Part shown: piece after piece, positions 44,736 to 54,155 of the stretch
Numbering within the stretch: position 1 is the first letter of the stretch
How the letters are laid out: every line of letters starts with the position of its first letter
Origin: Candidatus Uabimicrobium amorphum
Lineage (GTDB): Bacteria > Planctomycetota > Uabimicrobiia > Uabimicrobiales > Uabimicrobiaceae
DNA: 64,000 bases
Direction: 5' to 3'
Assembly (NCBI RefSeq): GCF_009002475.1
Contig: NZ_AP019860.1
Location: 7,995,547-8,059,546 of the forward strand
The notes under the pieces: model-generated
What the model was told of the DNA's origin: nothing
The model's input: the letters and a program-made list of their open reading frames with translations, nothing else
Databases searched by the model: none
Translations under genes and position numbers: made by a program

Positions 44736-47700
44736 ATGGGCTCTGTAACACTTGAATTTCCTATTTTTATACAGACAAAACGCGTATGGCAAAAAGCAAA
44801 TTACTATTGCATTCGTCCGTTATTTTTAAAAGCTCCTCTTAGTGAACATCCACGTTACAGTAAAGCCATACACGGGCTAAACAAAGAAATACGCAAAAAA
44901 TTTCGCGGCTTCAAGAGTGGACGCAACAACATGAACGAGCTTTTGTGGCTTATGTTTTTACCAGACTTTCACTTCGTTTCCCAAAAACTTTCATTTCATG
45001 TGGGGCAGCGTTATATTTCCGGATCATTTACTGCCGTGTGGTTTGAAATGCAGGGTTACCGCGTTGTATGTTTGCCAGCTTTTGATAATTATTTTTTCAT
45101 ACTCCCGAAAAAAGAACAAGAAAAAGTAGATCTTGCCAGCGCCATGCAAACTCATATCCAGAAAATATTCCGCGAGAAGCGCAAAAAAATGGGAGATAAT
45201 TTTCCCACGCAAGACTACATGACAACCAAGGGAGAGAATGTCAGCGTTTTCAAGATGACCATTTACGTGGGCAATGGTCCCTTTCCATTTGAGTCGACAA
45301 TGGATTCGTTTTTTGCCGCTTTATTTGGCGGACACACTGAATTTGAAGGCGCATGGGAAATTGATCGCGTGGGTAGTGATTTGAACAATTTATACCCGAA
45401 TGACTTACTGCGCTGTTTTTATCGCGACGATTATGTGACACGCCTTTCACAAATTATCTACAGCAAAGAAAATACTCCCGTTGTTCTTCTCGGTGAACGC
45501 GGTGTGGGAAAATCATCCATCATCCACGAAAGTATACACCGCTACATGCACAAAAATAATCAATACGACATCTCAAGATTAGTTAAGGTCTGGCATATAG
45601 ATCCCACGAGAATTATTGCGGGCATGAGTGTTGTTGGTATGTGGCAAAAACGTTTTGAGGCAATACTTGCCTATGTAAAAACACGCCGCAAAAAAGTGAA
45701 AAAGAACGTACCTAAAAACGATGTGGTGGTCTTTGATAACGTCATTGCGTTATTGCGCATCGGAAAAAGCGCACAAAACAATATGTGTCTTAGCGATGTG
45801 TTGAAAACGCATCTCGAAAAAAGAGATCTGCAAGTGGTACTAGAAACCACACCAGAAAAGTGGAAATTAGTTCAAGAGTGGGATAGACGCTTCAGTGACT
45901 TATTCCAAGTGATTCGCATCGAAGAGCCCGCGTTTGTCGATAGTACAAAAATGATATTAAAACAACGCGCTGTGGTCGAAAAAGAACATAATGTCGAAAT
46001 CACCCACGAAGCACTCTCCGCCATTTTCCATCTGCAGAGAACATACTTGCGCTTGGAAAAATTACCGGGTAGCGTGAGTAAATTTTTACATCGCATTGCG
46101 GTGAAGTACAAAAACAAAGTGGTGGACATCGAACAAGTGCATCGTGAATTCAGCCTAATTAGCCACATGGATTTACATTTCTTCGATAAAAAATCACGCT
46201 TTCACAAAAATGAAGTCCGCGAAAAAATTTCCACAACTCTTATTGGTCAATCGCAAGCAGTTGATGCCATCACCAACTTAATTCATTTGATAAAATCAGG
46301 TCTTTGTGATCCCGAAAAACCATTTGCCACTTTTCTATTCATTGGTCCTACAGGTGTAGGAAAAACCGAAGCGGCAAAAGTTCTCACGCGATATCTATTT
46401 ACCAGCGAAGACAAAATTGTGCGCTTTGACATGAATGAATTTGTCGATGGTGGAGCGGTAAGTCGTTTAATTGGAGACATACAAAACCCCCAAGGACTTC
46501 TCACAACAAGAATACTACACCAACCTTTCTGCGTTTTGTTATTTGACGAGATAGAAAAGGCTCACCCCAACATTCACGATTTACTATTGCAAGTTTTAGG
46601 AGAGGGACGACTAAGCGATGCTCTTGGACGTACCATTGACTTCACGAAAACGGTGATCATCATGACCTCGAATATCGGGGCACAACGCGTGGGACAGCAA
46701 GTGGGATTTCACGATCATCCACAGCGCGATCAACATGTGTATACCAAAGAGGTAGAAAATTTCTTTCGTCCAGAATTCTTAAATCGCATTGATGAAATCG
46801 TCACGTTTCGCAAGCTCTCGTTAGAGCATCTCATTAAAATAGCACGACTGCAAATCAACAATCTTCTCGAACGCGACGGTTTTTTGCGGCGCACCGTCAT
46901 TTTTAACGTGTCAGAAAAAGCCTTACAACAAGTGGCACACAAAGGTTTCGACCCAGACCTAGGAGCACGCGCATTAAAAAGAAGTATTGAAAAAGACCTC
47001 ACGTTTATGGTCGCCGAAGAACTCGTGGGCGTTGCGTCAACGACCCCCATTATATTTGATATTTTTCTACATAAAAATCAATTTGTTCCTCACATTGTCG
47101 CACTGGAAAAAATAAAACCATTTTCGCAAAAATGCCTGCCGCCGCGTATCACAGAGAATGATTTACTGCCGTTTTTACAAGACATGAAACGCAAAACCGA
47201 TTCGTTGATGGATGACTATTTTGACAACGACGAACATTACGAGAAAGACAACTGGTCTTACTATCTTTTCAAAGACAAACTCCAAGACTTTCGCAATACC
47301 GTAGAAAGTGATATATGGAGTATGCACGACTACGAGAGTGTAAAGAATTTACAAGGATCTGTAAACGCACCTCCTCTAAAGAAAACTTTCTGCAAATCTT
47401 GGTATAGTTATGAGCCATATCTCAACCCAAATGAAATTCTTGCCCATGACGATATGATTAGTTACCTCGATGAACTCTATGGGAATATTCCCGAATTTGT
47501 CACCGACAATGAAGCCAAGTCTGTGGAGTACTTTCTCAAATTCGCCTACATACAGTTTTTTGGCATTGAAACGGCAATGGGCAACAAAGATATGGTACAT
47601 TTTCATTTAAGTTCTTGTGTCGAAGGACGTGGTCTGCAAAATATTGAGTATTTGCAGCATTGTTATATCAATTTTATCAAATCACTGGATATGAATGTTG

Positions 47701-48116
47701 AAATTCTAACGCATGACAAACCCAACGAAATTATTTTTGTGGGCGAAGGACCGCGTTTATGGGACTTTTTTCGCAGTGAAATGGGAATACATATGTTTTA
47801 TCTTCCACACCAACCACCTATCCCCATACGTTTACACTTAACGAAAAAACCCAAACGTCACAAAAGAGACTCGTGGATAAAAAAACAAAACAACTGTTAT
47901 CATAATTGGCTTCTTCAATTAGAAACGGGAACAAAAACGCTGGCCGATTATCCTTACAAAAACAACGAAATTTTGCGTATATACTGTCCAAGTACCGACG
48001 ATGGAACAGTCACCGATTTACGCACAGGACTTATCAACAAAATAGATATGTCATTACAAGATTGGCAACTTATATTTTTTGCAAATAAATTTGGAAGTGG
48101 CGATGGAGATATTTAA
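44736..48116 (+). CDS. ClpA/ClpB-like double AAA+ ATPase with release-factor-like C-terminus (paralogue 2)
   Basis: 1126 aa, with no spacer after paralogue 1. Residues ~1-225 correspond to the same N-domain. D1 has Walker A 'GERGVGKS' (~253) and Walker B 'VVFDN' (~330, Glu lost). D2 has 'GPTGVGKT' (~536), 'LFDEIEKAH' (~602), 'FRPEFLNRID' and 'GARALKR'; the GYVG loop is absent ('GDIQNPQG'). The C-terminus again looks like a release factor: 'VHFHLSSCVEGRG', 'YLQHCYINFIKSLDMNVEIL', 'GEGPRLWDFFRSEMGIHMF' (~1000-1017) and 'VTDLRTGLINKIDMSL' (~1092), comparable to the E-x-G-V-H-R and VTDHR segments of RF1/RF2. The peptidyl-hydrolysis GGQ segment is missing. Confidence 0.8.
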   Translation: MGSVTLEFPIFIQTKRVWQKANYYCIRPLFLKAPLSEHPRYSKAIHGLNKEIRKKFRGFKSGRNNMNELLWLMFLPDFHFVSQKLSFHVGQRYISGSFTAVWFEMQGYRVVCLPAFDNYFFILPKKEQEKVDLASAMQTHIQKIFREKRKKMGDNFPTQDYMTTKGENVSVFKMTIYVGNGPFPFESTMDSFFAALFGGHTEFEGAWEIDRVGSDLNNLYPNDLLRCFYRDDYVTRLSQIIYSKENTPVVLLGERGVGKSSIIHESIHRYMHKNNQYDISRLVKVWHIDPTRIIAGMSVVGMWQKRFEAILAYVKTRRKKVKKNVPKNDVVVFDNVIALLRIGKSAQNNMCLSDVLKTHLEKRDLQVVLETTPEKWKLVQEWDRRFSDLFQVIRIEEPAFVDSTKMILKQRAVVEKEHNVEITHEALSAIFHLQRTYLRLEKLPGSVSKFLHRIAVKYKNKVVDIEQVHREFSLISHMDLHFFDKKSRFHKNEVREKISTTLIGQSQAVDAITNLIHLIKSGLCDPEKPFATFLFIGPTGVGKTEAAKVLTRYLFTSEDKIVRFDMNEFVDGGAVSRLIGDIQNPQGLLTTRILHQPFCVLLFDEIEKAHPNIHDLLLQVLGEGRLSDALGRTIDFTKTVIIMTSNIGAQRVGQQVGFHDHPQRDQHVYTKEVENFFRPEFLNRIDEIVTFRKLSLEHLIKIARLQINNLLERDGFLRRTVIFNVSEKALQQVAHKGFDPDLGARALKRSIEKDLTFMVAEELVGVASTTPIIFDIFLHKNQFVPHIVALEKIKPFSQKCLPPRITENDLLPFLQDMKRKTDSLMDDYFDNDEHYEKDNWSYYLFKDKLQDFRNTVESDIWSMHDYESVKNLQGSVNAPPLKKTFCKSWYSYEPYLNPNEILAHDDMISYLDELYGNIPEFVTDNEAKSVEYFLKFAYIQFFGIETAMGNKDMVHFHLSSCVEGRGLQNIEYLQHCYINFIKSLDMNVEILTHDKPNEIIFVGEGPRLWDFFRSEMGIHMFYLPHQPPIPIRLHLTKKPKRHKRDSWIKKQNNCYHNWLLQLETGTKTLADYPYKNNEILRIYCPSTDDGTVTDLRTGLINKIDMSLQDWQLIFFANKFGSGDGDI

Positions 48117-50382
48117 ATACTACGCATTGTGTTGGAAACTTGATCAGGGACTCGTCTGTGGGCATTTACTGGGTACACAGTATGAAGTGGTGAGTAAGAG
48201 TGCCAAAAAAATAACCACAATGCTTAGTTCACAACTCGCACGAGACTTGGAAAAAAATCCCTTTGATGCGGAACCGCGTATTCATGATGCCAAATTAAAA
48301 ATCCTACATGTAGAGGTTCGTCCAGGCTATAAAGAAAAAGACGGAATGTACCCCACCACGTCCACCATGAAGATTTCCATTGCTGCGGTTTACGGTAAAA
48401 ATAACCAAGGGTTTTACGAATGTTTTATGCCTTTTTTGAATGAAAGCTTTTTCTTTTACAATTTAGACCAAGTCAATAGTCTCGTTGAGCATTTTTCCAA
48501 GAACATTTTTCAACGCCTAACACCGGAACAACTGCATCGCTATATTATGCCTAGTAAACCATGGCTACAAGACTTCACCGTACGCAGTAAAGAAAAAAAC
48601 TTTGTCGTACATTTTTCTCCGGAAAAAGAAGCTCCCGTACTTTCGCGTATCGCCGAACGCTTTCCACGTTCTAAAAATGCGCAGCGAAATATGCGTATAT
48701 TCCCAGAAGCCGCTTGGGAGCAAACGGATACGGTACAACTCATTGTGGAAAAAATCGTCAAAGAGCAAGCGAATATCCTACTCGTAGGAGACCGTGGTGT
48801 TGGTAAAAGTGTCATTTTACAAGAAGTGATTCGCAAAGTTTTTCAAATACAACGCGAAAACAATCCTTATGAAAAACGCCGTACATATTTTTGGCGTACT
48901 TCACCAAATCGCATTACCTCAGGAGCGAAGTTTCTTGGTGAATGGGAAGACATTTGCGAAGATATGCTTGATGATTTGCAACGCATTCGCGGTATATTAT
49001 GGCTCATCAATTTCATGGAAATGTTTACGGTAGGCGGTCAAGGAGCAGAAGATTCTATTGCCGCTTATATATCGTCTTATCTACGCGATGGACGTATACA
49101 AATTGTCGCAGAGTTAACACCACATGAGCTGGATCGTTGTTATACTTTACTACCCGAATTTATCCAGTACTTTCAAATTGTGCGCATTGAAGAAATGCCA
49201 CGTAACAAGATTTTCAAAATCTTACACAATTTTCAAAACCATGCGCTTGATAAACTGAATGTGGATGTAGAACAACGCGCCTTAGAAATTACGTATCGTT
49301 TGTTGAAACGCTTTGTAAAGTACGAAAGCTTTCCGGGCAAAATAGCTACATTTCTTAGTGAGTGCTTCAATAATATCTTTTTGCGTGGAAAAAATAACGT
49401 GTATGAAAACGATATTATCGAAACCTTCATCGAGAAAACAGGTATGCCGCGGCTATTTCTCGATGATCACTTACCTCTTGATAGAGAGCAACTACGCGAT
49501 TTTTTTTCCTCGCGTATTATTGGACAACAACAAGCGGTCGACAAGATATGTACAGTAATAAAGGTTTTTAAATCCGGCCTCAATGACCCGCAAAAACCTA
49601 TTGCCACAATGATGTTCGCCGGACCTACAGGAGTAGGTAAAACGGCAAGTGTGCGCGCACTTGCGGAATATTTTTTTGGTCATGGACAAAAAAAACATCC
49701 ACTCATTCGCTTAGACATGAGCGAATTTCAACACCCTGCGCAAATATCTCGTCTTATTGGTGAGGGGAACGAGATCGGAAAACTCACCAGGGAAATACGC
49801 GAACGACCGTTTAGCGTAGTGCTATTTGATGAAATTGAAAAAGCACATCCTGCTATTTTTGATACGCTACTCACGGTCCTAGACGAGGGTATTCTCGTGG
49901 ACAACTTTGGTCGTGTGAGTGATTTTCGCAACGCAATTATCATCATGACCTCGAACCTGGGAGCAAAATCTTCCACAACAATGGGTTTTAATCCTCAAGA
50001 AAGCCGCGAATATGAATCGAGCATTCGCAAATTTTTTCGTCCTGAGTTTTTTAACCGTCTAGACATGGTTGTTGTTTTTAATCCTCTCGACAAAGATAAT
50101 ATAAAAAAAATCATTCACAAAGAATTAAGTGAAATATCAATGCGCGACGGTGTGAAAAATAACAATTTACATTTGTCGTTCACGAACACCGTCATCGATT
50201 TACTCTTAGACAAAGGTTTTGATGAACTTTATGGCGCAAGACCATTGCAGCGGGCTATCGAGAAATTAGTTGTTGCAGAACTCGCGAAATACATCATGCA
50301 CAACAATCCACAAAATACACAGTTAAATATAGATTACCAGCAGAAAATTATCATAGAGGAAAAACATGGAAAACTTAAATAA
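48103..50382 (+). CDS. ClpA/ClpB-like double AAA+ ATPase without C-terminal extension (paralogue 3)
   Basis: 759 aa from ATG 48103, preceded by TTTGGAAG and overlapping paralogue 2 by 14 bp. The N-domain (~1-200) is comparable with those of the two preceding genes. D1 keeps Walker A 'GDRGVGKS' (~228) but Walker B is 'LWLINFME' (~297), so catalytic residues are lost. D2 is complete: 'GPTGVGKT' (~506), 'LFDEIEKAH', 'FRPEFFNRLD', 'GARPLQR'. The pore loop is 'GEGNEIG', not GYVG. It stops soon after the D2 small domain, so it lacks the release-factor-like tail. It may form mixed rings with the two longer proteins (inference). Confidence 0.82.
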   Translation: MEIFKYYALCWKLDQGLVCGHLLGTQYEVVSKSAKKITTMLSSQLARDLEKNPFDAEPRIHDAKLKILHVEVRPGYKEKDGMYPTTSTMKISIAAVYGKNNQGFYECFMPFLNESFFFYNLDQVNSLVEHFSKNIFQRLTPEQLHRYIMPSKPWLQDFTVRSKEKNFVVHFSPEKEAPVLSRIAERFPRSKNAQRNMRIFPEAAWEQTDTVQLIVEKIVKEQANILLVGDRGVGKSVILQEVIRKVFQIQRENNPYEKRRTYFWRTSPNRITSGAKFLGEWEDICEDMLDDLQRIRGILWLINFMEMFTVGGQGAEDSIAAYISSYLRDGRIQIVAELTPHELDRCYTLLPEFIQYFQIVRIEEMPRNKIFKILHNFQNHALDKLNVDVEQRALEITYRLLKRFVKYESFPGKIATFLSECFNNIFLRGKNNVYENDIIETFIEKTGMPRLFLDDHLPLDREQLRDFFSSRIIGQQQAVDKICTVIKVFKSGLNDPQKPIATMMFAGPTGVGKTASVRALAEYFFGHGQKKHPLIRLDMSEFQHPAQISRLIGEGNEIGKLTREIRERPFSVVLFDEIEKAHPAIFDTLLTVLDEGILVDNFGRVSDFRNAIIIMTSNLGAKSSTTMGFNPQESREYESSIRKFFRPEFFNRLDMVVVFNPLDKDNIKKIIHKELSEISMRDGVKNNNLHLSFTNTVIDLLLDKGFDELYGARPLQRAIEKLVVAELAKYIMHNNPQNTQLNIDYQQKIIIEEKHGKLK

Positions 50383-51001
50383 CATTCGCAAAGAATATGG
50401 CAATGAAGGAATTTGTGCTACAAATCTAAGTGACAATCCATTTGAGCAATTTGCGAAGTGGATACAAGAAGCGATTGACGCCGAAATTCCCGAAGCCAAC
50501 GCCATGGCTTTGGCTACTGTAGGAAAAAGTATGGTTCCGGCGGTCCGAATCGTATTACTCAAAAAATACGATGAACGCGGCTTTACTTTTTTTAGCAACT
50601 ATGGCAGCCGTAAAGCCAAAGAAATGGAAGAAAATGGACACTGCTCCGCGGTTTTTTGGTGGGGAAAACTCAATAGACAAGTGCGTATAGAAGGACAAGT
50701 CGCAAAAATTTCGCGCGAAGAAACTGTCGCGTATTTCAACAGTCGTCCACGCGGAAGCCAAATTTCCGCTTGGGCCTCTCCGCAAAGTACTGTTATTGCT
50801 AATCGTGAGTTGTTAGACGAAAATTCTCAAAGCATAGCAGAAAAATACACACAAAGCGTACCATGCCCGGAATTTTGGGGTGGTTATCGCATAGTGCCGT
50901 CATTAATCGAATTTTGGCAGGGAAGAACCAACCGTCTTCACGACCGCATCTGCTTTTACAAAGAAGAGAATTCATGGACAACAAAGCGTCTAGCACCGTA
51001 G
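50366..51001 (+). CDS. pdxH: Pyridoxamine 5'-phosphate oxidase
   Basis: 211 aa. It starts 17 bp inside the third ATPase gene with GAGGAAAA upstream. 'NAMALATVGKSMVPAVRIVLLK', 'FFSNYGSRKAKEMEEN', 'FWWGKLNRQVRIEGQV' and 'SRPRGSQISAWAS' are the FMN-binding and substrate segments of PdxH; 'EFWQGRTNRLHDR' is the C-terminal signature. It makes pyridoxal 5'-phosphate from PNP or PMP with oxygen. Its place in the ATPase operon may be coincidental. Confidence 0.93.
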   Translation: MENLNNIRKEYGNEGICATNLSDNPFEQFAKWIQEAIDAEIPEANAMALATVGKSMVPAVRIVLLKKYDERGFTFFSNYGSRKAKEMEENGHCSAVFWWGKLNRQVRIEGQVAKISREETVAYFNSRPRGSQISAWASPQSTVIANRELLDENSQSIAEKYTQSVPCPEFWGGYRIVPSLIEFWQGRTNRLHDRICFYKEENSWTTKRLAP

Positions 51002-51013
51002 AGAGAAAATACA

Positions 51014-52435
51014 ATGCTTTTTAATAGCATCGCCTTTCTCTTTTTTGCGTTTATTTTTACCACTATTTACTTTTATCTTCGTGGACAATATCGCTTGTTG
51101 TGGATTTTACTTTGCAGCTATGTTTTCTACGGCTGGTGGGATTATCGTTTTCTTATTCTAATCGCTTTTTCCACCGCCGTCGATTTTTTTATTGCCCAAT
51201 ATTTGCATCGCGAATCTACTGTGCGGAAAAGACGTCTGTTACTCGTCGTAAGTGTATGTACCAACCTAGCAGTGCTCGGTTTCTTTAAGTATTGCAATTT
51301 CTTTATCGACTCATTTTCACTTATATTAATACATGTATTTGGCGAAAACACCCACTTGCAAACTCTAGATATTATCCTACCTGTGGGAATATCATTCTAT
51401 ACATTTCAATCCATGAGCTATACCATTGACGTTTATCGCAACAAAATTCTCCCCGAAAAAAACGCGATTATGTTTGCCTCTTATATCGCTTTTTTTCCAC
51501 AACTCGTCGCAGGACCTATTGTCAGAGCGCGACAACTTTTACCACAGTTCCATCAAGATCAAAAGTTCAATTGGAACCAGTTCACACTGGGTTTTGCGCA
51601 AGTTCTCGTTGGCTATTTCAAAAAAATCGTTGTCGCCGATTCGTTGGTCATTGTCATCGACCAAGTATTTACGGCTCCTAACAACTTCAATGCCCTGAAC
51701 ATAACATTGGGTGTTGTTTTATACTCTTTTCAAATTTATTGCGATTTTTCGGGATATTCGGACATCGCCATCGGCTTTGCAAGGATGTTGGGATTTGAGT
51801 TTCCCGTAAACTTTCGCATGCCGTACTTTTCGCGAAATTTTAGTGAGTTCTGGACACGCTGGCACATTTCGTTATCGAGTTGGTTACGAGACTATGTATA
51901 TATCCCTCTTGGAGGAAATCGCAATGGCCGCATAAACACGTATAAAAATTTACTCATTACGATGCTTTTAGGTGGTTTGTGGCATGGAGCGAATTGGAAA
52001 TTTGTATTTTGGGGTTTCCTACACGGGTTATACTTAATTTTGCAACGTATGGCATCTCCCTTGTATCAGAGAGTGAATCGCTATTTACCGCACATTGTTC
52101 AAATAGCCCTAGCAATGACAACGACATACATTCTCACATGTGCCGCCTGGATTTTTTTCCGCAGTGAATCTTTCACCAAGGCCCTAGAAATTTTTCATCT
52201 CATCTTTACAGGTGACTGGTCATTACACAATCTTAAAAATAAATTTCCGCTGGTGAAGAGTATATTTGTTATCTTATTGTTACTTACATGCGAAATCGCG
52301 CACTGTAAATGGAATTTCACCAACGTAATACTTCACCATCCACGACTACGTATATTTATTTTTGCAACTATTTTATGGACGATCGCTTTACTAGGTACTT
52401 TCAATGAAACAGCGTTTATTTACTTTCAATTTTAA
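51014..52435 (+). CDS. MBOAT-family membrane O-acyltransferase (AlgI-like)
   Basis: 473 aa with about ten membrane helices. 'PQLVAGPIVRARQLLPQF', 'DFSGYSDIAIGFARMLGF', 'SRNFSEFWTRWHISLSSWLRDYVYIPLGG' and the catalytic His324 in 'GGLWHGANW' define the AlgI/DltB-like MBOAT group. It transfers an acyl group, often acetyl, through the membrane to an exported polysaccharide or other target. It overlaps the next gene by 32 bp, whose product has an SGNH-like fold, as AlgJ/AlgX partners do. Confidence 0.92.
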   Translation: MLFNSIAFLFFAFIFTTIYFYLRGQYRLLWILLCSYVFYGWWDYRFLILIAFSTAVDFFIAQYLHRESTVRKRRLLLVVSVCTNLAVLGFFKYCNFFIDSFSLILIHVFGENTHLQTLDIILPVGISFYTFQSMSYTIDVYRNKILPEKNAIMFASYIAFFPQLVAGPIVRARQLLPQFHQDQKFNWNQFTLGFAQVLVGYFKKIVVADSLVIVIDQVFTAPNNFNALNITLGVVLYSFQIYCDFSGYSDIAIGFARMLGFEFPVNFRMPYFSRNFSEFWTRWHISLSSWLRDYVYIPLGGNRNGRINTYKNLLITMLLGGLWHGANWKFVFWGFLHGLYLILQRMASPLYQRVNRYLPHIVQIALAMTTTYILTCAAWIFFRSESFTKALEIFHLIFTGDWSLHNLKNKFPLVKSIFVILLLLTCEIAHCKWNFTNVILHHPRLRIFIFATILWTIALLGTFNETAFIYFQF

Positions 52436-53303
52436 TAATCCCAAAGTTTGGACTTTGCTATTTGTCACCGTGGTGTTCGTGGGAGATCGAATTATCGGCG
52501 AAGTTCTTAAATACACCGTACAAAAAAGTCAATTTCGCTACTCGCGACTTTACGGAAAGACCGCCCACAGTAAGTATATACTCATCGGAAATTCACGAGG
52601 CTTGGTATTTCACTCCCCCACAATCGCACAGAAGACAAAACAAAAAGTCATCAACCTCAGTTACAATTCAATGCCAACAGAACTGGCTTGCGCTCTCATA
52701 AGAGACTACCTTGAGATCTATCCGGCTCCCAAATACATCCTGTGGGAAATTACCATGCTCAACTACAATAGCAAAAAATTAATCGCCAACTTTACCCCGT
52801 ACCAATCTTCGCAAAACATTGGTCCCCTCGTCGCACAAAAATATCCCAAATTGTACTGGTGGTGTAATTTTTCACATATATACCGTTACCGAGGAGAGGT
52901 TTTTTTACGTGTACTTTACTACATGTTCAAAAATGACCAAAATTGGGTACTGCACCAAGAAGGCAACATTCAACAAATCAAAAAAAGTATTGCACAAATA
53001 GAAAGTGTTACTTTTAGAGCCGACAACAAGGATCTGGAAAAAATCAAAGAGCTGGCTTTGTTTGCCAAAAGCAAAAATTGCGAGATAAAATTGATGATAC
53101 AGCCACTCTTCCCCGATTTTGTACCCAAAGTAAAAAATCTTCAAATGTGGAAGGAAAAAATTACCCAAAGAACCGGCTTGAAAATCTACGATTATTCCCA
53201 AGCCCAGTTCCCTGAGAACTACTTTGTTGATCGTGTACACCTTAACAAAAAAGGTGCCAAGGCATATTCACAACTTCTGTACAACGATGGTATTTTTAAG
53301 TAA
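52404..53303 (+). CDS. SGNH-hydrolase-like protein, partner of the MBOAT
   Basis: 299 aa, starting inside the MBOAT gene. A membrane anchor is present near the N-terminus ('WTLLFVTVVFVGDRII'). 'YILIGNSRGLVFH' contains a GNS block I serine region and 'VDRVHLNKKGA' gives the block V DxxH, so the Ser/Asp/His set of SGNH enzymes appears present. MBOAT/SGNH pairs move acyl groups onto exported glycans. The acceptor is unknown here. Confidence 0.75.
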   Translation: MKQRLFTFNFNNPKVWTLLFVTVVFVGDRIIGEVLKYTVQKSQFRYSRLYGKTAHSKYILIGNSRGLVFHSPTIAQKTKQKVINLSYNSMPTELACALIRDYLEIYPAPKYILWEITMLNYNSKKLIANFTPYQSSQNIGPLVAQKYPKLYWWCNFSHIYRYRGEVFLRVLYYMFKNDQNWVLHQEGNIQQIKKSIAQIESVTFRADNKDLEKIKELALFAKSKNCEIKLMIQPLFPDFVPKVKNLQMWKEKITQRTGLKIYDYSQAQFPENYFVDRVHLNKKGAKAYSQLLYNDGIFK

Positions 53304-53306
53304 TTG

Positions 53307-54155
53307 TTATTCTGTGGCGATAGGAAGTTCCGTATTGCGGCACCATTCGCTCCAAGAACCAAGGAACAATTTTGCTCCGCATTTACCAAGGTGCTCCATG
53401 GCCAATAAATTGCGGCAAGCCGTTACGCCTGATCCGCAATAAAATATAGTTTTTTCTGGCACAGAGTCGACCAACACTTCCTCAAGTTGCTTTTGTAGTT
53501 GTTCATTATCAATAAACAACTTTTGCGCATTTACATTGCACTCATGGCAATAGTTTACAGCACCCGGTATGTGACCAGCGACAGGATCAATCGGCTCTTC
53601 ACGACCGCAAAATCGTACATGCGACCGGGAATCAATCACGCGATACTCCGGAGAATTATATATTTCTTTCATCGTATCAAAAGAAATCAGCATATCTTCA
53701 CGAAGCTTTTCCACAAAATCCACAGAAGTATTTTCGCAAACCCCGTGTTGTATGGGATACTCTTTTTGTCGCCACGCATCCCATCCTCCGTTCAACACAG
53801 CCACTTTTTCATGACCAAAATAACGCAACATCCACCACAAACGAGAAGCAATGGCTCCACCATTGTCATCGTAAACCACAACTTGCTTATCGCCATTGAT
53901 TCCCCAATGACCGAGCTTCGCCCCAAAATTTTCAGGAAGCGGATGTCGTCCACTACGCGGCGAAGTTTTCCCCGACAAATCTTTGTCTAAATGCGCATAA
54001 ACCGCATCGGGAATGTGGGCTTCTAAGTAATCATCATAACCTGCACTTGGGTTTTTCAAAGAAAAACGACAGTCGACAACAACCCACGAGTCCTTTGCGT
54101 AGCTTTCGCGCAATTCTTGTGCACTCATCAATGTCTTAAACACTTTGTGTCCCAT
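53307..54155 (-). CDS. Sulfurtransferase (rhodanese, 3-mercaptopyruvate type)
   Basis: 282 aa with two rhodanese domains. The N-terminal one is 'VVVDCRFSL ... AHIPDAVYAHLDKDLSG', without the catalytic Cys. The C-terminal one has Cys240 in 'YCGSGVTAC', the CG(S/T)GVTAC loop of mercaptopyruvate sulfurtransferases. It moves sulfur from thiosulfate or 3-mercaptopyruvate to an acceptor. It overlaps the upstream hydrolase by 20 bp. Confidence 0.92.
   Translation of the reverse strand: MGHKVFKTLMSAQELRESYAKDSWVVVDCRFSLKNPSAGYDDYLEAHIPDAVYAHLDKDLSGKTSPRSGRHPLPENFGAKLGHWGINGDKQVVVYDDNGGAIASRLWWMLRYFGHEKVAVLNGGWDAWRQKEYPIQHGVCENTSVDFVEKLREDMLISFDTMKEIYNSPEYRVIDSRSHVRFCGREEPIDPVAGHIPGAVNYCHECNVNAQKLFIDNEQLQKQLEEVLVDSVPEKTIFYCGSGVTACRNLLAMEHLGKCGAKLFLGSWSEWCRNTELPIATE

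Noticed and set aside
41436..50382. ClpV of a type VI secretion system
   Set aside because: No other T6SS gene is in the window, and the pore loop and N-domain do not match ClpV.
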